Assembly (NCBI RefSeq): GCF_001422365.1
Contig: NZ_LMMT01000023.1
Location: 1-64,000, forward strand
Length of the DNA stretch: 64,000 nt
Source: Pseudorhodoferax sp. Leaf265
GTDB taxonomy: Bacteria; Pseudomonadota; Gammaproteobacteria; Burkholderiales; Burkholderiaceae_C
Direction of reading: 5' to 3'
A model generated the notes under the pieces. The model saw nothing but the letters and a program-made list of their open reading frames with translations, was not told the origin of the DNA and made no database searches. Made by a program: the position numbers and the translations under genes. This document shows positions 55,091 to 64,000 of this stretch, piece after piece. Every line of letters starts with the position of its first letter. Position 1 is the stretch's first letter.

Positions 55091-55861
55091 ATGGCCATGT
55101 TCGACCTGCAAGGCAAGAAGGGCCTGGTCATCGGCATCGCCAATGACAGGAGCATCGCCTGGGGTTGCGCGCGCGCGTTCCACGCCGCCGGCGCCGAACT
55201 GGCCGTGACCTGGTTCAACGACAAGGCCCGCCCCTGGGTCGAGCCGCTGGCCGACCAGGTGCAGGCGGCGCTCCGCATGCCGCTGGACGTGGAGCAGCCC
55301 GGCCAGATGGAGGCCGTGTTCGAGGCCATCGCACGGCAATGGGGACGGCTCGACTTCGCGCTGCATTCGATCGCCTTCGCGCCCAAGAGCGATCTGCATG
55401 GCCGCGTGACGGACACCTCGCGCGAGGGCTTCGCGCGCGCCATGGACATCTCCTGCCATTCGTTCTCCCGCATGGCACGTCTGGCCGAGCCGTTGATGCC
55501 GGACGGCGGCGCGCTGATGACCATGAGCTACGTCGGCGCCGAGGAGGTGGTCCCGAACTACGGCGTCATGGGCCCGGTCAAGGCCGCGTTGGAATCGAGC
55601 ACCCGCTACCTCGCCGCGGAACTCGGCCCGCGCGGCATCCGCGTGAACGCCGTCTCGCCCGGTCCGCTGGCCACACGCGCGGCCTCGGGCATCGCAGGCT
55701 TCGACCAGTTGCTGCAGGATGCCGTCGCGCGCGCGCCGCTGCGCCGGCTGGTGGACATCGACGACGTGGGCGCGCTGTGCGCCTTCCTCGCCGGCGATGG
55801 CGGGCGCAACATCACCGGCAGCACGCTGTACGTGGACGCCGGCTACCACGTGGTTGGCTGA
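55091..55861 (+). CDS. fabI: Enoyl-ACP reductase, FabI-type SDR
   Basis: A 256-aa NAD(P)H-dependent enoyl reductase. The FabI-style dinucleotide motif GIANDRSIAWG and the Y157-x6-K164 catalytic pair (NYGVMGPVK) are present. In LHSIAFAP, A95 occupies the place of E. coli Gly93, a residue where changes give triclosan or diazaborine resistance. Placed between a PHA synthase and an efflux system, it is more likely a paralogue than the housekeeping FabI. It overlaps the outer-membrane factor gene by 1 nt (TGATG). Confidence 0.88.
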   Translation: MAMFDLQGKKGLVIGIANDRSIAWGCARAFHAAGAELAVTWFNDKARPWVEPLADQVQAALRMPLDVEQPGQMEAVFEAIARQWGRLDFALHSIAFAPKSDLHGRVTDTSREGFARAMDISCHSFSRMARLAEPLMPDGGALMTMSYVGAEEVVPNYGVMGPVKAALESSTRYLAAELGPRGIRVNAVSPGPLATRAASGIAGFDQLLQDAVARAPLRRLVDIDDVGALCAFLAGDGGRNITGSTLYVDAGYHVVG

Positions 55862-57282
55862 TGCGCAGTCTCGCCCCTGCCCTGCTGGCCGCGGCGCTGG
55901 GCGCCGGCTGTGCCTCGATGGCACCGACCTTGCAGTTGCCGGCGCCGCCCGTTGCCGCCCGGTACCCCGATGTGCCGACGGCCGCCGCCAGCGCGCTGGA
56001 GCCGTCCGGGCTCGGCTGGCGCGACGCCTTCGGCGATCCGGCGCTGCTGGCCTTGATCGACCAGGCGCTGGCCAACAGCCGCGACCTGCGTAGCGCCACA
56101 CTGCGCGTGGCCGAGGCGCAGGCCGCCTACGGCATCCAGCGCGCCGATGCGCGGCCGACGCTGGCGCTGTCGGCCGAGGCCGCACGCGCGCTGACGCCGG
56201 GCGACCTCAACATCACCCGCCAGCCGCTGACGGCCGGCCAATACCAGGTCGGCCTGGGTCTGGCCGCGTGGGAGCTGGACTTCTGGGGCCGCGTGCGCAG
56301 CCTGCAGGACAGCGCGTTGCAGAGCTACCTGGCCACCGACGCCGCCCGCCGTGCGCTGACGCTGTCGCTGGTCGCGCAGGTGGCCCAGGGCTGGCTGGAG
56401 CTGCGCGAGCTGGACGAACGGCTGGCGCTGGCCCGGGCGGCGGTGGACAGCCGCAACGAATCGCTGCACATCTTCAAGCGGCGCTTCGAGGTCGGCGCCG
56501 CCTCCCGGCTGGAACTGGCCCAGGTGCGCACGCTGGCCAGCCAGGCGCAGGCGCTGGCCGCGCAGCTGCAGCAGCAGCGCGCGGCAAGGGCGCACGCACT
56601 GGTCCAGCTGGTCGGCACACCGACCGAGCTGGTGGCTGCGGCGCGGCCGCTGGACGACGCCGCCGTGGTCCTGCCGCTGGCCGCCGGGCTGCCGTCTGAG
56701 CTGCTGGCGCGCCGGCCCGACATCGCGGCCGCCGAGCACCGGCTGCGCGCGGCCAACGCCAACATCGGCGCTGCACGCGCTGCCTTCTTCCCGCGCATCG
56801 CGCTGACCGCCAGCTTCGGCACGGCCAGCGCCGAACTGGCCGGCCTCTTCGATGGCGGCAGCCGCGCCTGGACCTTCGCACCGAGCCTGACGCTGCCGCT
56901 GTTCGACCGGGGCCGGCGCGAGGCCGGCCTGGCGCTGGCCGAGGTGCGGCGCGACCTGGCCGTGGCCGACTACGAGAAGACCATCCAGGCCGCCTTCCGC
57001 GAGGTGGCGGACGCGCTGTCGGCCCAGCGCTGGCTGGCCGAGCAGACCGGCATCCAGCGCGAGGCGTTGCAGGCGCAGGCCGAGCGCGCCCGGCTGGCCC
57101 GCCTGCGCTACGACGCCGGCGCCACCAACTTCCTCGAAGTGCTCGACGCGCAGCGCGACCTGCTCGCCGCCGAGCAGCAACTGGTGCAGACGCGGCGCAC
57201 GCTGCTGGCAGCCCGCACCACGCTGTACGCCGCGCTGGGCGGCGGCGCGGCCATGTTCGCCACCGCCACACCGGCACCCTGA
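55861..57282 (+). CDS. Outer-membrane efflux lipoprotein (NodT/OprM-type, TolC superfamily)
   Basis: A 473-aa outer-membrane channel lipoprotein (lipobox LGAGCAS). Two repeated OEP domains are seen: AAWELDFWGRVRSLQDSALQSYLA in the first, LPSELLARRPDIAAAEHRLRAANANIGAARAAFFP and TLPLFDRGRREAGLA in the second. It would connect the HlyD-family adaptor and ABC exporter encoded next to the outside. It starts within the fabI stop codon (TGATG). Confidence 0.92.
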   Translation: MRSLAPALLAAALGAGCASMAPTLQLPAPPVAARYPDVPTAAASALEPSGLGWRDAFGDPALLALIDQALANSRDLRSATLRVAEAQAAYGIQRADARPTLALSAEAARALTPGDLNITRQPLTAGQYQVGLGLAAWELDFWGRVRSLQDSALQSYLATDAARRALTLSLVAQVAQGWLELRELDERLALARAAVDSRNESLHIFKRRFEVGAASRLELAQVRTLASQAQALAAQLQQQRAARAHALVQLVGTPTELVAAARPLDDAAVVLPLAAGLPSELLARRPDIAAAEHRLRAANANIGAARAAFFPRIALTASFGTASAELAGLFDGGSRAWTFAPSLTLPLFDRGRREAGLALAEVRRDLAVADYEKTIQAAFREVADALSAQRWLAEQTGIQREALQAQAERARLARLRYDAGATNFLEVLDAQRDLLAAEQQLVQTRRTLLAARTTLYAALGGGAAMFATATPAP

Positions 57283-57298
57283 CCCCAGACACAGCACC

Positions 57299-58366
57299 AT
57301 GGCCACGAAGAACCGCTTGCTCCCCGTCCTCGCCATCGCCGCGCTCGCCGGGGCCGGCTGGTGGGCCTGGCAGTCCCGGCAGCCACAGGGCCACGGTGAA
57401 GGCTTCGCCAGTGGCAACGGCCGCATCGAGGCCACCGAGGTCGACGTCGCCACCAAGCTCGCCGGCCGTGTGCAGGAGATGCTGGTCGACGAAGGGGCGT
57501 TCGTCAGCGCCGGCCAGTCGCTGGCGACGATGCAGATCGACAGCCTCGTCGCGCAGCGCAACGAGGCGCTGGCGCGCCAGCAGCAGGCCGTCACCGGGGT
57601 GGCCCAGGCGCAGGCCCAGATCGCCGCACGGGAAAGCGACCGCCTGGCCGTGCAGGCCCAGGTGGTCCAGCGCGAAAGCGAACTGGATGCCGCGCGCCGC
57701 CGGCTGGCACGCTCGGAGACGCTGGCGCGCGACGGCGCCTCCTCGCAGCAGGAACTGGACGACGACCGCGCCCGCGTGCACAGCGCCGAGGCCGTGGTCG
57801 CCGCAGTGCGTGCGCAGGTGGCCGCGGCGCAGGCAGCGATCGCCGCCGCCCGCGCCCAGCGCGTGGGCGCGGACGCGGCGGTGCAGGCGGCCGCGGCCAC
57901 CGTGGCCCGCATCGACGCCGACATGGACGACAGCACGCTCAAGGCGCCGCGCGACGGCCGCGTGCAGTTCCGCCTGGCGCAGCCCGGCGAGGTGCTGGCC
58001 GGCGGCGGCAAGCTGCTCAACCTCGTCGACCTGTCCGACGTCTCTATGAGCTTCTTCCTGCCCGAGACGGTGGCCGGCCGCGTCGCGCTCGGCAGCGAGG
58101 CGCGCATCGTCCTCGACGCTGCGCCGCAGTACGTGATCCCGGCCAAGATCAGTTTCGTCGCCAGCACCGCGCAGTTCACGCCGAAGACGGTGGAGACCGC
58201 CAGCGAGCGGCAGAAGCTGATGTTCCGCGTGAAGGCGCAGATCGATCCGGCGCTGCTGCGAAAACACCTGCAGCAGGTCAAGACCGGCCTGCCCGGCGTG
58301 GCCTGGGTCAAGCTCGACACGCAGGCGCCGTGGCCGGATGAACTGACCACCCGGGTGCCGGAGTGA
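57299..58366 (+). CDS. HlyD-family membrane fusion protein (YhiI-like)
   Basis: A 355-aa periplasmic adaptor. One N-terminal membrane anchor (about 7-24), a split lipoyl domain (GNGRIEATEVDVATKLAGRV and DDSTLKAPRDGRVQFRLAQPGEVL) and a long alpha-helical hairpin (about 80-205) are clear, followed by a beta-barrel domain. It starts 16 bp after the outer-membrane factor and ends 3 bp before the ABC gene, so it belongs to one tripartite exporter. Confidence 0.92.
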   Translation: MATKNRLLPVLAIAALAGAGWWAWQSRQPQGHGEGFASGNGRIEATEVDVATKLAGRVQEMLVDEGAFVSAGQSLATMQIDSLVAQRNEALARQQQAVTGVAQAQAQIAARESDRLAVQAQVVQRESELDAARRRLARSETLARDGASSQQELDDDRARVHSAEAVVAAVRAQVAAAQAAIAAARAQRVGADAAVQAAAATVARIDADMDDSTLKAPRDGRVQFRLAQPGEVLAGGGKLLNLVDLSDVSMSFFLPETVAGRVALGSEARIVLDAAPQYVIPAKISFVASTAQFTPKTVETASERQKLMFRVKAQIDPALLRKHLQQVKTGLPGVAWVKLDTQAPWPDELTTRVPE

Positions 58367-58369
58367 GCG

Positions 58370-61120
58370 ATGTCCGCTGAAGCCCCGCAGGTCGTGCGCC
58401 TGGCGGGCGTGCGGCTGCGCCATGGCGCCACGCTGGCCGTGGACGGCGTGGACCTGGACATCCCGGCCGGGCGCATGGTCGGGCTGATCGGCCCCGACGG
58501 CGTTGGCAAGAGCAGCCTGCTGTCGCTGGTGGCGGGCGCGCGCGCGGTACAGGAAGGCCGGGTCGAGGCGCTGGGCGGCAACATGGCCGAGCGGCGCCAC
58601 CGCACGGCCGTGTGCCCGCGCATCGCCTACATGCCGCAGGGACTGGGCCGCAACCTCTACCCCACGCTGTCGGTCGAGGAAAACCTGCAGTTCTTCGCAC
58701 GCTTGTTCGGCCACGGCGCGGCCGCGCGGCGCCAGCGCATCGACACGCTGACCGCCAGCACCGGCCTGCGCCCCTTCCTTGACCGGCCGGCCGGCAAGCT
58801 GTCCGGCGGCATGAAGCAAAAGCTCGGCCTGTGCTGTGCTCTGATCCACGACCCGGATCTGTTGATCCTGGACGAACCCACCACCGGCGTCGATCCGCTG
58901 GCGCGCGCGCAGTTCTGGGCGCTGATCGACGGCATCCGCAACGAACGGCCGCGCATGAGCGTGCTGGTCGCCACCGCCTACATGGACGAGGCCCAGGGCT
59001 TCGACTGGCTGGTCGTGATGGACGCCGGGCGCGTGCTGGCCACCGGCTCGCCGGCCGAACTGCTGGCGCAGACCCAGGTGCACTCGCTCGAGGAGGCCTT
59101 CATCGCGCTGCTGCCCGAGGAGCGCAAGCGCGGCCACGCGCCGGTGGAGATCCCGCCGCTGCCCGACGAAGGCCACGAGGACATTGCCATCGAGGCGCGC
59201 GGGCTGACCATGCGCTTTGGTGATTTCACGGCCGTGGACCACGTGGACTTCCGGATCCGGCGCGGCGAGATCTTCGGTTTCCTCGGCAGCAACGGTTGCG
59301 GCAAATCCACCACGATGAAGATGCTGACCGGCCTGCTGCCGGCCAGTGAGGGCCAGGCCGCGCTGTTCGGCCAGCCGGTGGACCCCAGGGACATCGCCAC
59401 GCGCCGGCGCGTGGGCTACATGTCGCAGGCCTTCTCGCTGTATGGCGAGTTGACGGTGCGGCAGAACCTGGTGCTGCACGCGCAGCTGTTCCACGTGCCG
59501 CAGGCCGAGCGCGCCGCGCGCGTGGACGAGATGGTGGCGCGCTTCGGCCTGGCCGAGGTGCTGGACAGCCTGCCCGAGAGCCTGCCGCTGGGCCTGCGCC
59601 AGCGCCTGTCGCTGGCGGTGGCGATGGTGCACCGGCCCGAGCTGCTGATCCTGGACGAGCCGACCTCGGGCGTCGATCCGGTCGCTCGCGACGCCTTCTG
59701 GCGCCTGCTGGTGGCGCTGTCCCGGCGCGACCGCGTGACCATCTTCATCTCCACCCACTTCATGAACGAGGCCGCGCGCTGCGACCGCATGTCGATGATG
59801 CACGCCGGCCGCGTGCTCGACAGCGACACGCCGGCCCGGCTGGTGCACAAGCGCGGCGCCGCGACGCTGGAGCAGGCCTTCATCGGCTACCTGCTGGAGG
59901 CCAGCGGCGGCGGGTCACAGGCCGATGCCCCCCCCGCCGCGCAGCCCGTGGCGACGATGGCGGCACCGGCCGGACACGGGGGGGCGCCGGCACGCCTGGC
60001 GGCCTCGCTGCAGCGCCTGTACAGCTACCTGTGGCGCGAGGCGCTCGAACTGCAGCGCGACCCGGTGCGCGCCACGCTGGCGCTGGCCGGCTCACTGATC
60101 CTGATGTTCGTGATGGGCTACGGCATCAGTCTGGACGTGGAGAACCTGAACTACGCAGTGCTGGACCGGGACCAGAGCACCCTGAGCCAGAACTACGCGC
60201 TGAATCTGTCCGGCTCGCGCTACTTCACCGAACGGCCGCCGATCACCGACTACGCCGCGCTGGACCGCCGCATGCGCAGCGGCGAGCTGGCCCTCGCCAT
60301 CGAGCTCCCGCCCGGCTTCGGCCGCAGCGCGCTGCGCGGGCACGAGGTCGCCGTGGGTGCCTGGATCGATGGCGCCATGCCGCAGCGCGCCGAGACCGTC
60401 AAGGGCTACGTGCAGGGCATGCACCAGCAGTGGCTGGCCGAGCAGGCGCGCGCGCGCGGCCTGTCCTCCAGCAGCGCCGTGCAGATGCAGACCCGCTTTC
60501 GCTACAACCCCGACGTGCGCAGCCTGCCGGCGATGGTGCCCGCCGTGATCCCGCTGCTGCTGATGATGCTGCCGGCCATGCTGACCGCGCTGGCCGTGGT
60601 GCGCGAGAAGGAGATGGGCTCCATCATCAACCTGTACGTGACGCCGGTGACGCGCGCCGAGTTCCTGCTCGGCAAGCAGTTGCCCTACGTGGCGCTGGCG
60701 ATGCTGAACTTCCTGCTGATGTGCCTGCTCGCCGTCACCGTGTTCGGCGTGCCGATGACGGGCAGCTTCCGGACACTGGCGCTGGCGGCGCTGGTGTTCA
60801 GCTTCGCGGCCACCGGCATGGGACTGCTGGCGTCGGCCCTGACCCGCAGCCAGATCGCCGCGATGTTCTTCGCGATGATCGGGACCCTGATCCCCGCCAC
60901 GCAGTTCTCGGGCATGACGAACCCGGTGTCCTCGCTGGAAGGCGGGGGGCGTCTGGTCGGCGAGATTTTTCCGGCCACCCATATGTTCATCATCAGCCGC
61001 GGCGTGTTCGGCAAGGCGCTGGGTCTGGCGGACCTGCAGGGTGCCTTCTGGCCGTTGCTGGCCTCGGTCCCGGTGATCCTGGGCGTGGCCATCGCGCTGC
61101 TGAAGAAGCAGGAGAGCTGA
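58370..61120 (+). CDS. ABC transporter with two ATPase domains and a permease domain (RbbA/YhiH-like)
   Basis: A 916-aa fusion. NBD1 (about 5-235) has Walker [10 protein letters not shown] and [13 protein letters not shown]2 (about 280-495) has Walker [10 protein letters not shown] near 306, Walker [14 protein letters not shown] and the altered signature [12 protein letters not shown], a usual feature of RbbA-like proteins. Residues 545-916 are an ABC-2 type permease with six helices. It pairs with the YhhJ-like permease 2 bp downstream. Substrate unknown. Confidence 0.92.
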   Translation: MSAEAPQVVRLAGVRLRHGATLAVDGVDLDIPAGRMVGLIGPDGVGKSSLLSLVAGARAVQEGRVEALGGNMAERRHRTAVCPRIAYMPQGLGRNLYPTLSVEENLQFFARLFGHGAAARRQRIDTLTASTGLRPFLDRPAGKLSGGMKQKLGLCCALIHDPDLLILDEPTTGVDPLARAQFWALIDGIRNERPRMSVLVATAYMDEAQGFDWLVVMDAGRVLATGSPAELLAQTQVHSLEEAFIALLPEERKRGHAPVEIPPLPDEGHEDIAIEARGLTMRFGDFTAVDHVDFRIRRGEIFGFLGSNGCGKSTTMKMLTGLLPASEGQAALFGQPVDPRDIATRRRVGYMSQAFSLYGELTVRQNLVLHAQLFHVPQAERAARVDEMVARFGLAEVLDSLPESLPLGLRQRLSLAVAMVHRPELLILDEPTSGVDPVARDAFWRLLVALSRRDRVTIFISTHFMNEAARCDRMSMMHAGRVLDSDTPARLVHKRGAATLEQAFIGYLLEASGGGSQADAPPAAQPVATMAAPAGHGGAPARLAASLQRLYSYLWREALELQRDPVRATLALAGSLILMFVMGYGISLDVENLNYAVLDRDQSTLSQNYALNLSGSRYFTERPPITDYAALDRRMRSGELALAIELPPGFGRSALRGHEVAVGAWIDGAMPQRAETVKGYVQGMHQQWLAEQARARGLSSSSAVQMQTRFRYNPDVRSLPAMVPAVIPLLLMMLPAMLTALAVVREKEMGSIINLYVTPVTRAEFLLGKQLPYVALAMLNFLLMCLLAVTVFGVPMTGSFRTLALAALVFSFAATGMGLLASALTRSQIAAMFFAMIGTLIPATQFSGMTNPVSSLEGGGRLVGEIFPATHMFIISRGVFGKALGLADLQGAFWPLLASVPVILGVAIALLKKQES

Positions 61121-61122
61121 GG

Positions 61123-62250
61123 ATGCGCCGGCACCTGTCCAACATCTGGCGCCTGGGCATCAAGGAGCTGTGGAGCCTGTGGCGCGACCCGGTCATGCTG
61201 GTGTTGATCGCCTACACCTTCACGGTGTCGGTCTACACCGCGGGCACGGCGATGCCCGAGACGCTGCACCAGGCACCGATCGCTATCCTCGACGAGGACG
61301 CATCGCCGCTGTCGGCACGGATCGCCGCCGCGTTCTACGCGCCGCAGTTCGTGGCGCAGCACCTGCAGTCGCCGGCGGAAATGGACGCGGCGATGGACGC
61401 CGGCAGCATCACCTTCGCGCTGACCATCCCGCCCGGATTCCAGCGCGACGTGCTGGCCGGGCGCAGCGCCGAGCTGCAGCTCAACGTGGACGCCACGCGC
61501 ATGAGCCAGGCCTTCTCCGGCAGCGGCTACGTGCAGCAGATCGCGCTGGGCCAGGTCACCGAATTCGTGCAGCGCCACCGCACCAGCACCGCCCTGCCGG
61601 TGGACCTGGCGCTGCGCGCGCGCTTCAACCCCGGCCTGCAGCAGATGTGGTTCGGCTCGCTGATGCAGATCATCAACAACGTCACGCTGCTGTCCATCAT
61701 CCTGACCGGCGCGGCGCTGATCCGCGAGCGCGAGCACGGCACCATCGAGCACCTGCTGGTGATGCCGGTCACGCCCACCGAGATCATGCTGGCCAAGGTC
61801 TGGGCCATGGGGCTGGTGGTGCTGCTGGCCGCGTGGATGGCGCTGCAGCTTGTCGTGCGCACGCTGCTGCAGGTGCCGGTGGAGGGGTCGATCCCGCTGT
61901 TCCTGACCGGCGCCGCGCTGTGCCTGTTCGCCACCACGGCGATGGGCATCTGGCTGGCGACGCTGGCGCGCAGCATGCCGCAGTTCGGCCTGCTGATGGT
62001 GTTGATCATGCTGCCGCTGCAGATGCTGTCGGGCAGCATGACCCCGCGCGAGAGCATGCCGGCGCTGGTGCAGGACGTGATGCTGCTCGCGCCGACGACG
62101 CACTTCGTCGAACTGGCACAGGCCATCCTCTACCGGGGCGCCGGCCTGGACGTGGTGTGGAAGCCCTTCGCCTGCCTGCTGGTGATCGGCAGCGCGCTGT
62201 TCGGCCTGTCGCTGCACCGCTTCCGCAAGACCATTGCGCAGATGGCATGA
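61123..62250 (+). CDS. ABC-2 type permease (YhhJ-like)
   Basis: A 375-aa inner-membrane permease. One N-terminal helix, a large periplasmic domain (about 40-175) and five C-terminal helices form the ABC-2 layout, with TGAALIREREHGTIEHLLVMPVTPTEIMLAKVWAMG as signature. It starts 2 bp after the RbbA-like gene and completes the OMF-HlyD-ABC exporter. It ends 20 bp from the convergent antiporter. Confidence 0.92.
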   Translation: MRRHLSNIWRLGIKELWSLWRDPVMLVLIAYTFTVSVYTAGTAMPETLHQAPIAILDEDASPLSARIAAAFYAPQFVAQHLQSPAEMDAAMDAGSITFALTIPPGFQRDVLAGRSAELQLNVDATRMSQAFSGSGYVQQIALGQVTEFVQRHRTSTALPVDLALRARFNPGLQQMWFGSLMQIINNVTLLSIILTGAALIREREHGTIEHLLVMPVTPTEIMLAKVWAMGLVVLLAAWMALQLVVRTLLQVPVEGSIPLFLTGAALCLFATTAMGIWLATLARSMPQFGLLMVLIMLPLQMLSGSMTPRESMPALVQDVMLLAPTTHFVELAQAILYRGAGLDVVWKPFACLLVIGSALFGLSLHRFRKTIAQMA

Positions 62251-62270
62251 GCCGAGCCTGGCCGCCCCGC

Positions 62271-63989
62271 TCAGTGCGACCCCGGCGCGCCACCAGCCAG
62301 GCCGGCGGCCTGGCGCGCCACGGCCAGGCGCTTGCGCAGCGAGACCTCGGCCAGGTCCAGTTCGCCCACCAGCGCGCGCAGCGACTCGTCGTTGATGCGG
62401 TGCGCCTGGCGCTCGGCGTACAAGGCGTTGCGCTCGACATGCAGGGCCTGCAACCGCAGCTCCATCTCGAGCAGGTAGCGCTGGCGGCGCTGGCGCACGG
62501 CCTCGGGCGATTCGGCCTGGGCTTCGGGCGTGGTGGGCGTCGCGGGGTCTTCGAGCAGGTCGATGCGCTTGCGGTAGTCCTGCGTGAGCCGGCCCACGGC
62601 TTCCTGGATCTGGGCCAGGCGGTCCGGGTCGTCCGTGCTGGGCTTCTTGTGCGCCATGTGGGCGATGGCCGCCTTGCAGGCGGCCAGCCGCGCGTTGCGC
62701 TCCTCCTGCAGCGCGGCCGGCTCGCCGGCCAGCGGCAGGCGGCGCAGCACCAGGGGCAGGCCCACGCTGCCGATGGCCAGTGTGAGGAGGATGGTGCCCG
62801 TGGCCAGGAAGACCAGGTGGTCGCGTGCCGGGAAGGCCGCGCCGCCGGGCAGCAGCAGCGGCACCGACAGGGCGCCGGCCAGCGTCACGGCGCCGCGGAT
62901 GCCGGCCAGCGTGGTCGCCAGGGTCAGCAGCGGCGAAGGTGGCTCGGCCATGGAGCCGCGCTCGTGCGCGCGCCACAGGCTGCCGCGCACGCCCAGCATG
63001 AGCCAGATCCAGCGCAGGCCCAGCAGCGCCAGCGTGATCAGCAGCGCCTGGCCGGCGGGCTGCCACCAGTCGTCGCCGGCCGCCGCCAGCGTGGTGCCCA
63101 CGATGGAGGGCAGCTGCAGGCCCAGCAGCAGGAAGATGGCGCCGTTGAAGGCCGACTCCACCATGGTCCAGATGCCCTCGGTCTGCATGCGCTCGGCCAC
63201 GAACTCGCTGCGCCGCAGGTCGGCGAAGTTGGTCGTGACACCGGCCGCCACGGCGGCCAGGATGCCCGAGACGCCGACATGCTCGCCCACGAGGTAGGCC
63301 GCGAACGGCAGCAGCACGAGCAGCAGCACCATCTGCGTGGCGGCCACGTCGCCCACGCGCCGCGTGACGGTCTCGCGGCCCACGGCGAAGGCCCAGCCCA
63401 GGCCGGCGCCCACCGCCAGGCCGCCCAGCGCGACCCACAGGAACTCCTTGCCCGCGTCGGCCCAGGAGAAGACGCCCGTGAGCGTGGCCGCCACCGCGAA
63501 CTTGAGCGCCACCAGGCCCGAGGCGTCGTTGAGCAGCGATTCGCCCTCCAGCACATGCATGGTCTTGGCCGGCATGCCCAGGTTGCGTGTGATGGCCGAG
63601 ACGGCGACCGCGTCGGTCGGCGAAACCACGGCGGCCAGCGCGAAGGCCACCGTGAGCGGCATGGATGGGATCATCCAGTGGATCAGATACCCCAGGCCGA
63701 GCACCGTGAACAGCACGAGGCCCAGCGCGAGCCGCAGAATGGGACGGTACAAGGCGAAGAACTCGCGCTTGGGGATGCGCCAACCGTCGGCGAACAGCAG
63801 CGGCGGGATGAACAACAGCAGGAACAGCTCCGGATCGAAGGCGATGTGCAGGCCCTGCTGGGGCCAGGACAGCACCGCCCCGAGCGCGACCTGGATCAGG
63901 GGCAAGGGAATGGCGCGCATGTAGCGCGCGGCAATGCCGGTCAGGGCTCCGAGCAGGAGCACGAGCAGCACGGTTTCGACGGTATGCAT
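62271..63989 (-). CDS. CPA1-family Na+/H+ antiporter (NhaP/YjcE-like)
   Basis: A 572-aa antiporter. Twelve or so helices occupy residues 1-415. The ion-binding region has VVSPTDAVAVSAI and LEGESLLNDASGLVALKFAV, the CPA1 signature. Residues 415-572 are a cytoplasmic, charged, partly coiled-coil tail. It would help control pH and Na+. The start at 63989 is 11 bp from the window edge, so its promoter cannot be seen. It is convergent with the exporter operon. Confidence 0.9.
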   Translation of the reverse strand: MHTVETVLLVLLLGALTGIAARYMRAIPLPLIQVALGAVLSWPQQGLHIAFDPELFLLLFIPPLLFADGWRIPKREFFALYRPILRLALGLVLFTVLGLGYLIHWMIPSMPLTVAFALAAVVSPTDAVAVSAITRNLGMPAKTMHVLEGESLLNDASGLVALKFAVAATLTGVFSWADAGKEFLWVALGGLAVGAGLGWAFAVGRETVTRRVGDVAATQMVLLLVLLPFAAYLVGEHVGVSGILAAVAAGVTTNFADLRRSEFVAERMQTEGIWTMVESAFNGAIFLLLGLQLPSIVGTTLAAAGDDWWQPAGQALLITLALLGLRWIWLMLGVRGSLWRAHERGSMAEPPSPLLTLATTLAGIRGAVTLAGALSVPLLLPGGAAFPARDHLVFLATGTILLTLAIGSVGLPLVLRRLPLAGEPAALQEERNARLAACKAAIAHMAHKKPSTDDPDRLAQIQEAVGRLTQDYRKRIDLLEDPATPTTPEAQAESPEAVRQRRQRYLLEMELRLQALHVERNALYAERQAHRINDESLRALVGELDLAEVSLRKRLAVARQAAGLAGGAPGSH

Positions 63990-64000
63990 GGACGGCAGGA

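Overview
The window looks like chromosomal DNA of a high-GC betaproteobacterium of the order Burkholderiales, most like the family Comamonadaceae. The reasons are three Bug/TctC periplasmic binding proteins, a DUF4148 protein, the tolB-pal-cpoB block, a cyo-SURF1-RegBA block and strong G/C third-position bias. The genus cannot be fixed from sequence alone. Coding density is high and most neighbours overlap by 1-8 nt, so operons are easy to read. No CRISPR array, prophage or rRNA was seen. One tRNA is present.

Layout. 1-350: edge of a possible IS3-family element and a terminator. 351-7865 (minus): tcdA, tRNA-Lys, then an apparent operon of a TadA-alpha/beta-hydrolase fusion, LdcA, a class III cyclase-FHA protein, a penicillin/AHL-type acylase and a PilZ protein. 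8280-9302: an isolated glycosyltransferase with atypical base composition. 9361-17368: tolB-pal-cpoB (minus) and, divergently, an LPS block (O-antigen ligase, MsbA, MFS, core glycosyltransferase). 17534-24371: mixed genes, including a DUF4198-like protein with a degenerate Fur, a diguanylate cyclase, an FMN reductase, a molybdopterin-fold protein and an MHS transporter.

24558-31235 (plus): heme-copper quinol oxidase cyoABCD, a SURF1 assembly factor and a RegB/RegA redox two-component system in one run. 31289-43988: catabolic and transport genes. These are an aldolase-GST-Bug operon with a divergent XRE-cupin regulator, an orphan Bug, a ligase-associated helicase-PdeM pair, and a LysR-controlled Bug / CoA-transferase / enoyl-CoA hydratase operon next to an NCS2 permease.

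44449-63989: the most interesting part. A P-type ATPase and a universal stress protein are overlapping genes preceded by a perfect FNR/Anr-type box. A PHA synthase, a FabI-type enoyl reductase and a complete outer-membrane factor / HlyD / RbbA-like / YhhJ-like export system follow a second FNR-type box at class II spacing from a -10 hexamer. A divergent TetR operon (TetR, DUF4105 protein, lipase-like lipoprotein) and a perfect TetR-type palindrome lie beside it. Together these suggest a low-oxygen-induced stress, storage and export region. A CPA1 Na+/H+ antiporter ends the window.
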